20,643 bases of DNA from a virus: IMG/VR virus record IMGVR_UViG_3300030012_002974, positions 1 to 20,643 of that record. One strand, written 5' to 3'. The notes under the pieces were generated by a model. That model had not been told where the DNA came from. It worked only from the letters and a program-made list of their open reading frames with translations, and did no database searches. Made by a program: the position numbers and the translations under genes. Of this stretch, positions 8,457 to 14,342 are shown piece after piece (position 1 is the stretch's first letter; every line of letters begins with the position of its first letter).

Positions 8457-8495
8457 AACATTTCCTCCGTATATATGTATATAAGTATATAACAA
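8457..8495 (-). promoter_or_regulatory. AT-rich leader with strong ribosome binding site
   Basis: Thirty-nine bases separate the SLOG gene stop from the small gene start. On the minus strand this gap holds alternating purine-pyrimidine TA tracts (TATATACATATATAC) followed by GGAGGA. A nearly reverse-complementary TA tract lies in front of the clamp gene. It could be a promoter region of a type different from the TTGACT elements, but no clear -35 box is seen. Confidence 0.35.
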
Positions 8496-8897
8496 CTAAG
8501 TTATTATTACATATTTTTTTTCTTTTTTCTGAGCTTCTTTTAGTGTGCTTTCTGTTCCTTTGGATGTGGTATCTTTAGGTATGAATGCCGCTACGACATC
8601 ACTATACTCAACTATCTTTTTGTTTCTATCGTGGTAATGCCAAGCTGCATATGGTCTTCCGTATTTATAACTTTCGAGAACACAATGTTGGTTGTAAGCG
8701 TAATGTGATGGTGGAAACTCTGAGTACTTTACATCGAACTCTAAAGCATATTTCTTAGCGTATCCATCAGCACCATCCTTTTGTCCACCGCTTACTATCT
8801 CCAGCTCATCTCCGTACTTCTGTTTAAGTTTGAAGACGAACTCCTGTATTCTTTTCCTATTTGTGTATTGTCTACTTCCTACTATTGCTACTCTCAT
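8496..8897 (-). CDS. SLOG-fold (YspA/DUF2493-like) nucleotide-binding protein
   Basis: The 133-residue protein opens MRVAIVGSRQYTN, the first strand and GSR loop of the SLOG superfamily (YspA/cpYpsA-related, DUF2493). VSGGQKDGAD at 35-44 is the family's GG-x-x-x-G-x-D ligand-binding loop. DTTSKGTEST (about 109-118) supplies the second Ser/Thr-rich loop. SLOG proteins bind nucleotides, nucleotide-derived signals or nucleic acids; DprA and the LOG proteins are relatives. The start at 8897 matches the family N-terminus; the 23 codons upstream would overlap the previous gene much further. It overlaps that gene by 26 bases. In a phage with DNA-modification genes, a role with free or modified nucleotides is plausible but unproven. 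Confidence 0.8.
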   Translation of the reverse strand: MRVAIVGSRQYTNRKRIQEFVFKLKQKYGDELEIVSGGQKDGADGYAKKYALEFDVKYSEFPPSHYAYNQHCVLESYKYGRPYAAWHYHDRNKKIVEYSDVVAAFIPKDTTSKGTESTLKEAQKKEKKYVIIT

Positions 8898-9303
8898 AAT
8901 CATTTCTCTTTTGAACTCTTGGTGGTTTCTCTGAGGTACAGAACTTAGCTGCTTTATGAAAATCATCTATGGCGTTTAACATCTGTGAATCGTTATCGTA
9001 GATATGTTGAAATCTAACATTCTGTTTTGGATTTACATTTTCTCTACTGACTATATCGTACCAAATAAAGTCGTTTGGTTGTAGTTTTTCATCCACCTTT
9101 ATCTTTGTTTTAAAGTGTAGGTTAGCTTCGTAATCTAGTAAAAATCTTTTTATATCCTGTGGTGATACAGTTCCATCTTTATACCACAATGTAAGGTAAT
9201 ATTTTATATCGTCATTATGTACGCCCTCTAATTTTTCAATAATATCCTTTTCATAATCCTTATTGATAAAATCAGAAAGGTTCATTCTTAAACTTATTTT
9301 CAT
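8872..9303 (-). CDS. Hypothetical protein
   Basis: I do not recognise this 143-residue protein. The first half is predicted helical (SDFINKDYEKDIIEKLEG), followed by a mixed strand region (LHFKTKIKVDEKLQPNDFIWYDI) and a C-terminal helix ending in a disordered, charged tail (KPPRVQKRNDYESSNSRK). There are no cysteine pairs, signal peptide or membrane segments. AAAGGAG seven bases before the ATG fixes the start at 9303. It lies between a nuclease gene and the SLOG gene, and its 3' end overlaps the latter by 26 bases. Confidence 0.65.
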   Translation of the reverse strand: MKISLRMNLSDFINKDYEKDIIEKLEGVHNDDIKYYLTLWYKDGTVSPQDIKRFLLDYEANLHFKTKIKVDEKLQPNDFIWYDIVSRENVNPKQNVRFQHIYDNDSQMLNAIDDFHKAAKFCTSEKPPRVQKRNDYESSNSRK

Positions 9304-9332
9304 CTGAATACTCCTTTGTGTAATAATAAATA

Positions 9333-10169
9333 TTACAAGTCTTTACATTTATTGTAAGCTTTACACTTTCCAACGCATTTTTTATACTCAACATTCTTTA
9401 TCTTACCATCATCATCGTATGTGGCATCTAGGAACTCTTTGAACCTACTAACCATTTTGTTCATACTCGGCGTGCCATTAGCTGGTACGAACTTCTGAAC
9501 CCTTTTCTGAGGGAAATCTAAGTTCTCATACAACTTTCTTTTGACGATAAAATACTCCACCTCTATCTTATCTATAGGGTGATTGAATTGTTTTGAGTAA
9601 AACTGTTTGTATAATAACAGCTGGTCTGTTTTGTTACTATCGGCTTTCATATACTTATTCCAACCCATAGTGGATGTCTTAATATCGTAAATCTTTATCA
9701 CATCTCTCACAGTATCTCTAATCACTATGTCTATGAAACCTACAAACTTTAGTTTATTGGGTAGTTCATAGTTTAACGGAACTTCTATACCGACTAACTC
9801 ATAACCCTTCTTACTAAAATACTGAGCTCTCTTCTTTCTGATAAACTTTAGTATCTCCACACCATGCTGATAGAACTCCACCATATCCTTTTCAGTACAG
9901 AACATCTCACCACCATTTGATTTTACAATAGACTCAAAGTTTCTCTTCATTCTCGTAAGTAACATATCCTCAAGAGGTAGAGCCTCTGCCATCTTTGCTG
10001 TATCGTTATACATAACTGTTAGAAATGTCTGTATAACTTCATGCATCGATGTACCGAACATGGTATGTATACTATCTGTATAGTCCCTTATACCATCAAC
10101 GTATTGTAGCTTCCATTGATAGGGACACTGTTTCCAAAGCGAATACTGACTATAGCTTATCTTCTTCAC
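9333..10169 (-). CDS. PD-(D/E)XK nuclease, Cas4/RecB-like, with a four-cysteine iron-staple pattern
   Basis: The 278-residue protein begins SYSQYSLWKQCPYQWKL, the usual N-terminus of Cas4/AddB/RecB-type nucleases. The active site reads in order: His43 (SMHEVIQTF), Glu129, Asp147 (GFIDIVI), and the D-x-K of YDIKTS (Asp162, Lys164). A Q-x3-Y motif (TDQLLLY, from Gln183) follows. Cys15 together with Cys265, Cys269 and Cys275 at the C-terminus form the four-cysteine set that holds an iron-sulphur cluster in Cas4 and AddB. Family members degrade or process DNA ends, mostly exonucleolytically, and phage versions serve in recombination or host DNA breakdown. The start is a GTG overlapping the upstream stop (GTGA). 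No CRISPR array or other cas gene is seen, so a phage recombination/replication role is favoured. Confidence 0.85.
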   Translation of the reverse strand: MKKISYSQYSLWKQCPYQWKLQYVDGIRDYTDSIHTMFGTSMHEVIQTFLTVMYNDTAKMAEALPLEDMLLTRMKRNFESIVKSNGGEMFCTEKDMVEFYQHGVEILKFIRKKRAQYFSKKGYELVGIEVPLNYELPNKLKFVGFIDIVIRDTVRDVIKIYDIKTSTMGWNKYMKADSNKTDQLLLYKQFYSKQFNHPIDKIEVEYFIVKRKLYENLDFPQKRVQKFVPANGTPSMNKMVSRFKEFLDATYDDDGKIKNVEYKKCVGKCKAYNKCKDL

Positions 10170-10543
10170 TTAGCCCACTTTCCTCTAGCTACTACTTGAG
10201 CCATGACTCCATAGTTAGATATGTCTGAATAACTATCTACCAAACCTTCACCTTTGAGAGAACCATTGTCCCCACGCATCAGTATGGTTTTGATACGTTC
10301 TACCTTATCGTTTATCCTAAACCAAATACCCATAAGGGATAATCTCTTCTCCTCTTCATTTACCAATTGTTGTCCAACGGCTATGTTCTGTGGGCCGTAG
10401 TCATGTTGTTTATGTAGAAAGAGTTCGTATTGTTCTCTTTGTATCCTTTGGAACTCCGATGTCATCTCAGGATATTTATCTTCCATATAAGATACGATAT
10501 CCTCTTTGGGTTCTCCTTTAGGTGTGTCTTTTATAACCTTCAT
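10166..10543 (-). CDS. Nucleotide modification associated domain 1 (Nmad1/DUF1599)-like protein
   Basis: The ATG at 10543 has GGAG six bases upstream; a TTG four codons earlier is less likely. The 125-residue, all-helical protein carries HKQHDYGPQN, then LMGIWFRINDKVERI, then VDSYSDISNYGVMAQV. This matches the Nmad1 (DUF1599) pattern as I know it: K-x-x-DYG, GIxxRxxDKxxR and a late acidic DxxxY helix. The family is linked to phage and bacterial nucleotide modification and may be distantly related to MazG-type nucleotide pyrophosphohydrolases. It could bind or hydrolyse a nucleotide precursor. It follows a Mom-family gene, has its own promoter at 10565-10595 and overlaps the nuclease gene by four bases. 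The domain call is by memory of motifs, not by search. Confidence 0.65.
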   Translation of the reverse strand: MKVIKDTPKGEPKEDIVSYMEDKYPEMTSEFQRIQREQYELFLHKQHDYGPQNIAVGQQLVNEEEKRLSLMGIWFRINDKVERIKTILMRGDNGSLKGEGLVDSYSDISNYGVMAQVVARGKWAK

Positions 10544-10564
10544 ATAACTCTCCAATTTACAGTA

Positions 10565-10595
10565 TAAAGCTACGACTTTTTTTTGATAAAGTCAA
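10565..10595 (-). promoter_or_regulatory. Promoter copy B (TTGACT-17-TAGCTTTA)
   Basis: On the minus strand TTGACT (10595-10590) is followed by a 17-base spacer and TAGCTTTA (10572-10565). Both boxes and the CG preceding the second are identical in promoter copy A at 16869-16899. An A-rich run upstream of TTGACT would act as an UP-type element. TAGCTTTA resembles the Bacteroidota TAnnTTTG -7 box with an upstream TTG. The TAG is also the stop codon of Mom-family gene 2, and the -35 box lies in its coding end. The expected start lies just before the Nmad1-like gene, giving a leader of about 15-20 bases. Confidence 0.6.
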
Positions 10596-11211
10596 GCTTT
10601 TTTATTTTTCTTTTGATTCTTTTGTTTAGATAGTATACATAAATATGCTTCGGTTTTGTCTTCTTCCAAAATATATTTTCGTCACCAGCTTTATATCTTC
10701 GATTCAATTCTCTACCATACGGCCTCTTTATCTGATTAAGTGACCGACTATGTGTTTCCTTTCCATCCACAATCAGTATCCTACCACCAGCTGTTTCTCC
10801 CCAATACTCAAAGTTAGTAGCCCTATATATCACTCCTTTATGTCCGTGATGCTCATCGGCAAATGATACTACAACTTCCATATCGGTGTTCTGTTTCAAC
10901 CACTTGAAAGTCTGACCTATAAAGTAACTCTCTGTATTCTTAGGTGTATCATCGATACAAACCAACCTTCTAAGTTCCAAACACTTAGTTGGATTGATTG
11001 GATTGTACTTTTTAGCGGTATCGGGCATCGATGGATAAGCGTACATAGCTGCTCCAATCATCTTAGGTAAACCAAAGTTACCCTCACCATACAACCCAAA
11101 ATGGTATATCGATTGTACACCATTTGTATTATGTGAGTAGTGATGTTTTTCTACGAAAGGTACTAATGATTTTCTTGGTATTGATTCTACTGTGAAGTTA
11201 GTAACCGACAC
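10570..11211 (-). CDS. Mom-family DNA-modification protein 2
   Basis: The 213-residue protein matches the phage Mu Mom family, GNAT-like enzymes that convert adenine in DNA to a carbamoylmethylated form. Visible landmarks are HHYSHN (23-28), LELRRLVCID (78-87), SFADEHHGHKGVIYRATNF (116-134) and a basic C-terminal tail (KRIKRKIKKL). Length is close to Mu Mom (about 230-240). The start is a GTG that overlaps the clamp loader small subunit stop (TAGTG); no strong ribosome site is visible, suggesting translational coupling. It shares the ELxRL and SxAD...GxIYxATN pattern with Mom-family protein 1 at 12803-13564 but is clearly diverged, so the two may have different substrates or targets. Family membership is well supported; the actual base change is not known. 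Confidence 0.8.
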   Translation of the reverse strand: MSVTNFTVESIPRKSLVPFVEKHHYSHNTNGVQSIYHFGLYGEGNFGLPKMIGAAMYAYPSMPDTAKKYNPINPTKCLELRRLVCIDDTPKNTESYFIGQTFKWLKQNTDMEVVVSFADEHHGHKGVIYRATNFEYWGETAGGRILIVDGKETHSRSLNQIKRPYGRELNRRYKAGDENIFWKKTKPKHIYVYYLNKRIKRKIKKLDFIKKKS

Positions 11212-11660
11212 TAGATGAGTCCAAGCTTCCTAACTTCTTTTTCTTCAACACCATATTTAAACATGATGTCCGCTAGTTCAGATTGTCCACCAGCTGATAT
11301 ACGATACATCTCTACTGCATCGTTAGCTTCTCTCATACTACATTGTAGATGTTTAGAAACTATTTCGTAAACCCAAATAGGATACTTCATTTTCTTATCT
11401 CCTTTGATATATCTTAACCACTGTTTTTTCTTTGGTAAGATACTTGTATAAACTTTATATAATTCTTTTGGTTCTAACGGATACTTCTGTACCTCATTAA
11501 CCAAATCTGTCCACTCTGACTTCATAGATAAGAATCTATTTATCATATAGTTTGACCAAGACTTTTTGTCCTCATCAGATATATCATCCCAATAATTAGG
11601 ATTCTGTACCGATGTGACTTGGTTTACGTGGTCAAATAAACTCTTCTTCTTAACTGTCAT
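11211..11660 (-). CDS. 62: Probable clamp loader small subunit (gp62-like)
   Basis: The protein (149 residues from the ATG at 11660) has the helical plan of T4 gp62 relatives. LFDHVNQVT opens it, YMINRFLSMKSEWTDLVNEV (54-73 counted from the longer reading) resembles the family's NRxxS-x-N helix, YKVYTSILPKKKQWLRYIK resembles the P-K-K-x-x-x-x-W/Y-I/L-K segment, and a helical C-terminus ends in an arginine-lysine-rich tip. gp62 has no ATPase site; it joins gp44 to load the clamp. The ATG at 11660 is preferred because residues from there match the family start; 14 extra upstream codons lack a ribosome site. It overlaps the zinc-ribbon gene by 11 bases and is translationally linked to Mom-family gene 2. 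gp62 proteins diverge quickly, so synteny carries much of this call. Confidence 0.65.
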   Translation of the reverse strand: MTVKKKSLFDHVNQVTSVQNPNYWDDISDEDKKSWSNYMINRFLSMKSEWTDLVNEVQKYPLEPKELYKVYTSILPKKKQWLRYIKGDKKMKYPIWVYEIVSKHLQCSMREANDAVEMYRISAGGQSELADIMFKYGVEEKEVRKLGLI

Positions 11661-11895
11661 TGCTTGGCATAAACTTATCTGGAACTTTACCACAATTACC
11701 ACAGCTATACACCTGAATAGGAACCATAGCTTCTTGTCCAGTTGGTGATACGATTGGTGATATTCTTCTTAGGAAGAAACATTGAATGAACGTAGCATTT
11801 CCACACTCATCACAAACCACAGTCTCTGTATCGTTGATATCTATCTCTTGTTGTGGTGGTTGTCCACCTAATGGTTTCATTGGTTTCGTACTCAT
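11650..11895 (-). CDS. Small zinc-ribbon protein in the replisome operon
   Basis: The 81-residue protein has two CxxC pairs, CDEC (28-31) and CGNC (65-68), separated by a strand-rich segment including RRISPIVSPTGQEAMVPI, which is a typical zinc ribbon. The N-terminus is Pro/Gly/Gln-rich and probably disordered. I recall comparable small ribbon proteins with a SPTG motif near the clamp loader genes of marine T4-like phages; no role is known to me. AGGAG seven bases upstream fixes the start, and its ATG overlaps the gp44-like stop (ATGA). Its position between the two clamp loader subunits suggests a partner of the replisome or of late transcription. Confidence 0.75.
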   Translation of the reverse strand: MSTKPMKPLGGQPPQQEIDINDTETVVCDECGNATFIQCFFLRRISPIVSPTGQEAMVPIQVYSCGNCGKVPDKFMPSNDS

Positions 11896-12815
11896 TTTAT
11901 TACTCCTAATAATTCTATTATCATAGCCATAGCATTTATCTCTTTATCAACTACCTGACTATCCGATAACTGATACTTAGCTATAATCAAAATACATTCT
12001 GCTATATGTCCTGTACCATACGAATCAACCTCATCATACATCAACTTATATAGTTCAGCGAAGTCCGTTACTTGACTATCAGCCAATAACTTTCTCACAG
12101 CTTTGAACGCATCCTTCTTATTTTCCTTCTTAATTATTTCCATCAGCTTCATCTTATAGTCACTCTCAACCAAAGATTGTTTATCTACAACCAACATACC
12201 ATCGACACATTGTCTTTGACAAGAGTTTATTACCCTACGAATATCAGGATAACCAGCATTAACCAATCCAGCTATATCATCTACCTTAGAAGCTATACCC
12301 TCTTCCTTCAGTATGTTAGTCATATGAACAGCGACTTCCTTCTTCGATGGTGGTATCACCTGAAATGATTGACAACGACTTTGTATCGGGTCTATAATTC
12401 TTTCTACAAAGTTACAAGTTAGGATAAACCTACAATGTTTAGAGAAAGTCTCCATAAGGTTACGAAGAGCTGCTTGTGCATTTGGTGTGATGTAATCACA
12501 CTCATCTAAGATTATTATCTTATAGTCCTTAAAACCCATAGTCGAAGCGAACCCACGAACCTTATTACGAACTGTGTCCACACTATTCTCATCTGAGGCA
12601 TTGATATACATATAGTCACATTCTATATTGTTTACCAATAGTTTTGCGAGAGTGGTTTTACCTGTACCGGCCTTTCCATATAATAAAAGGTGTGGTAAGT
12701 CTCCACTCTCAAGATAAACAGACACCTTACTCTTCAGATGTTCATTACCTATATAGGTGTCTAAGGTTGTAGGCCGATACTTCTCAACCCATAAGCTATG
12801 TTCTAATCTTTCCAT
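11892..12815 (-). CDS. 44: Sliding clamp loader ATPase, large subunit (gp44-like)
   Basis: This is a 307-residue AAA+ ATPase that opens the sliding clamp and loads it on primer-template DNA. It begins with LWVEKYRPTTLDTYIG, the shared N-terminus of clamp loaders. Walker A is GKAGTGKTT (47-55) and Walker B is IIILDECD (100-107, a DExx box). Sensor 1 is ILTCN (131-135) and the SRC arginine finger is SRC at 146-148. A sensor 2-like GYPDIRRVIN follows. Length is close to T4 gp44 (about 320). The ATG has only a weak ribosome site and lies inside the last codons of Mom-family gene 1 (13-base overlap), suggesting coupling. Its partners are the clamp at 13564-14280 and the probable small subunit at 11211-11660. 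Confidence 0.95.
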   Translation of the reverse strand: MERLEHSLWVEKYRPTTLDTYIGNEHLKSKVSVYLESGDLPHLLLYGKAGTGKTTLAKLLVNNIECDYMYINASDENSVDTVRNKVRGFASTMGFKDYKIIILDECDYITPNAQAALRNLMETFSKHCRFILTCNFVERIIDPIQSRCQSFQVIPPSKKEVAVHMTNILKEEGIASKVDDIAGLVNAGYPDIRRVINSCQRQCVDGMLVVDKQSLVESDYKMKLMEIIKKENKKDAFKAVRKLLADSQVTDFAELYKLMYDEVDSYGTGHIAECILIIAKYQLSDSQVVDKEINAMAMIIELLGVIK

Positions 12816-13564
12816 TTGTTATTTTCCACTTCTATTTTTGTTATCTCAACATCATGTTGATAGTTTTTTGGATAGTCCATTATAGGATGTTTCATCATCT
12901 TTTTGAAATGTCTATTCTCTTTCTTATTACCAAGAAAGTAAATGTATCTATGTTTACTAGCTTCCTTCTTCAACCAAAAATCATGCCCTATAGCTTTGAT
13001 TAGATTTTTGGGAGCGGCTGAACCAAACTTAGAATATACATTTCTACTATGCATCCAATCACCATCCTCTTTTAATCTTAACGAATATGTAGGAGCCATT
13101 TGAAAGTCTCCACAACCTTGATAAATCCAATTGGTGGCCTGATAGATAGCACCATCATGCGCTTGTTCAGGATCAGCATAAGATATAAGAACCTTTATAT
13201 CTGGTGCATATTGTTTCATCCATTTAAATGTGGATGATATCACATGCGATTCTATATTCTTTCCATAACCATCGTGAATAAATAATCTTTTTAGTTCTAA
13301 GATATTCTTATTCTGTATTATCTCATCTTTAAATATAGAACCGATAACCCTTCTACCTACAGGAAAACCATAACAAGCCACCCCAATGAAATCCTCTGTT
13401 TCACCATCAAAGAATTTATGGTTATCGGACTTGTAGAAAACTCCAAGAGTATATCTACAAGCCGACATCTTACCACTGTAATGGTTACGGATAATCATAT
13501 CTCTAGCCAAGTTCTTATGAACCGGCTTTACTGAGACTTGTGATTTATCTACATAGGTTTCCAT
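12803..13564 (-). CDS. Mom-family DNA-modification protein 1
   Basis: The 253-residue protein has the Mom-family GNAT plan: RNHYSGKM (26-33), a strand segment FIGVACYGFPVGRRV (59-73), LELKRLFIHDGYGKN (89-103), and SYADPEQAHDGAIYQATNW (128-146), followed by a C-terminal extension with KHRYIYFLGNK. In phage Mu, Mom adds a carbamoylmethyl group to adenine in DNA, protecting it from many restriction enzymes. The ATG overlaps the clamp stop by one base (TAATG), and its 3' end overlaps the clamp loader ATPase start by 13 bases, so it is locked into the replisome operon. Compared with Mom-family protein 2 the core motif is kept but sequence and C-terminus differ. The chemical product cannot be deduced; another acyl transfer to DNA or tRNA is possible. 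Confidence 0.85.
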   Translation of the reverse strand: METYVDKSQVSVKPVHKNLARDMIIRNHYSGKMSACRYTLGVFYKSDNHKFFDGETEDFIGVACYGFPVGRRVIGSIFKDEIIQNKNILELKRLFIHDGYGKNIESHVISSTFKWMKQYAPDIKVLISYADPEQAHDGAIYQATNWIYQGCGDFQMAPTYSLRLKEDGDWMHSRNVYSKFGSAAPKNLIKAIGHDFWLKKEASKHRYIYFLGNKKENRHFKKMMKHPIMDYPKNYQHDVEITKIEVENNKWKD

Positions 13565-14280
13565 TACACATCTGTATCAGCAACTAAGTAATAAGTAGCG
13601 TCATACTCATCAATCTTAAAATTGATACGAGCCAAACCTTGCGAACTTACTTCTAACGTAGCACTTTCACATTCTTTGTTAGCTACCAATACATCTCTGA
13701 ACAGATTAGCATTGAAAGAAACATTCTCAATCTTATCATAAGATTCTGTTTCCACAGGAAGAGTAACACGATTAGTGTTAATCTCAGCATAACCGATGAC
13801 AATCTTTACACCTTCATCATCTGTGATGACTGTAAAGTTATCTGTATCTGTTAGAGCACCTTTACCCGCGACAAACTTTGACATAAATGATTTGTCAACT
13901 TTAATCTTTACCTCAAAATCAGGTATAGACTTTAGGTTAGGTGGTGAACTGATAACAGACAAATCTGATAACATATAGTTCACATCAGACTTTGTATCTG
14001 ATATCTTTAGTGATACTGCTTTTTCACCAGCTTTGGTTAGGTTCATAGATATATTATCAGACAAAACCGATAGAAGTTTTACCAACTGCTCTGTGTTGTA
14101 TACACCCAAATCAGCTTCGTCAAAACTCCAACCGGACATACTTAATTCACCAAGTAAGTTTTTGTCGCCTGTGATAAATCTAGTAGAAAGAGAATCTCCT
14201 CTACTATTAATAACAACAGATGAACAATTCCCACCAAGATAATATTTTTCTATGAAACGGTTTAACGAATGTTTATTCAT
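13564..14280 (-). CDS. 45: DNA polymerase sliding clamp (gp45-like)
   Basis: The 238-residue protein has the length and strand-rich pattern of T4 gp45 (228 residues), a trimeric ring that tethers gp43 to DNA and in T4 also activates late transcription. It shows two repeated halves: strands around SSVVINSRGDSLSTRFI and LGVYNTEQLVKLLSVL in the first, and FTVITDDEGVKIVIGYAEI, VSFNANLFRDVLVANKE and LARINFKIDEYDATYYLV in the second. Clamps lack catalytic motifs, so the call also uses position between the polymerase and clamp loader genes. AAGGAG six to seven bases upstream gives a strong ribosome site. Its stop overlaps the start of Mom-family gene 1. Confidence 0.9.
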   Translation of the reverse strand: MNKHSLNRFIEKYYLGGNCSSVVINSRGDSLSTRFITGDKNLLGELSMSGWSFDEADLGVYNTEQLVKLLSVLSDNISMNLTKAGEKAVSLKISDTKSDVNYMLSDLSVISSPPNLKSIPDFEVKIKVDKSFMSKFVAGKGALTDTDNFTVITDDEGVKIVIGYAEINTNRVTLPVETESYDKIENVSFNANLFRDVLVANKECESATLEVSSQGLARINFKIDEYDATYYLVADTDV

Positions 14281-14342
14281 TTATTACTCCTTATTAGTTA
14301 ATCGATATATACATATATACATATCAAAGTTATTTACCAAAA
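14281..14342 (-). promoter_or_regulatory. Leader of the clamp gene with alternating TA tract
   Basis: These 62 bases lie between the polymerase stop and the clamp start. On the minus strand they hold a TA tract (ATATGTATATATGTATATAT), a TTAACTAATAAGGAG segment and the ribosome site. The tract is close to the reverse complement of the one upstream of the small gene at 8268-8456. It may be a second promoter that raises clamp expression independently of the polymerase, but no convincing -35/-10 pair can be placed. Confidence 0.35.

Noticed and set aside
9333-10169. Cas4 of a phage-borne CRISPR system
   Set aside because: No other cas gene or repeat array is in the window; stand-alone Cas4/RecB-like nucleases are common in phages.
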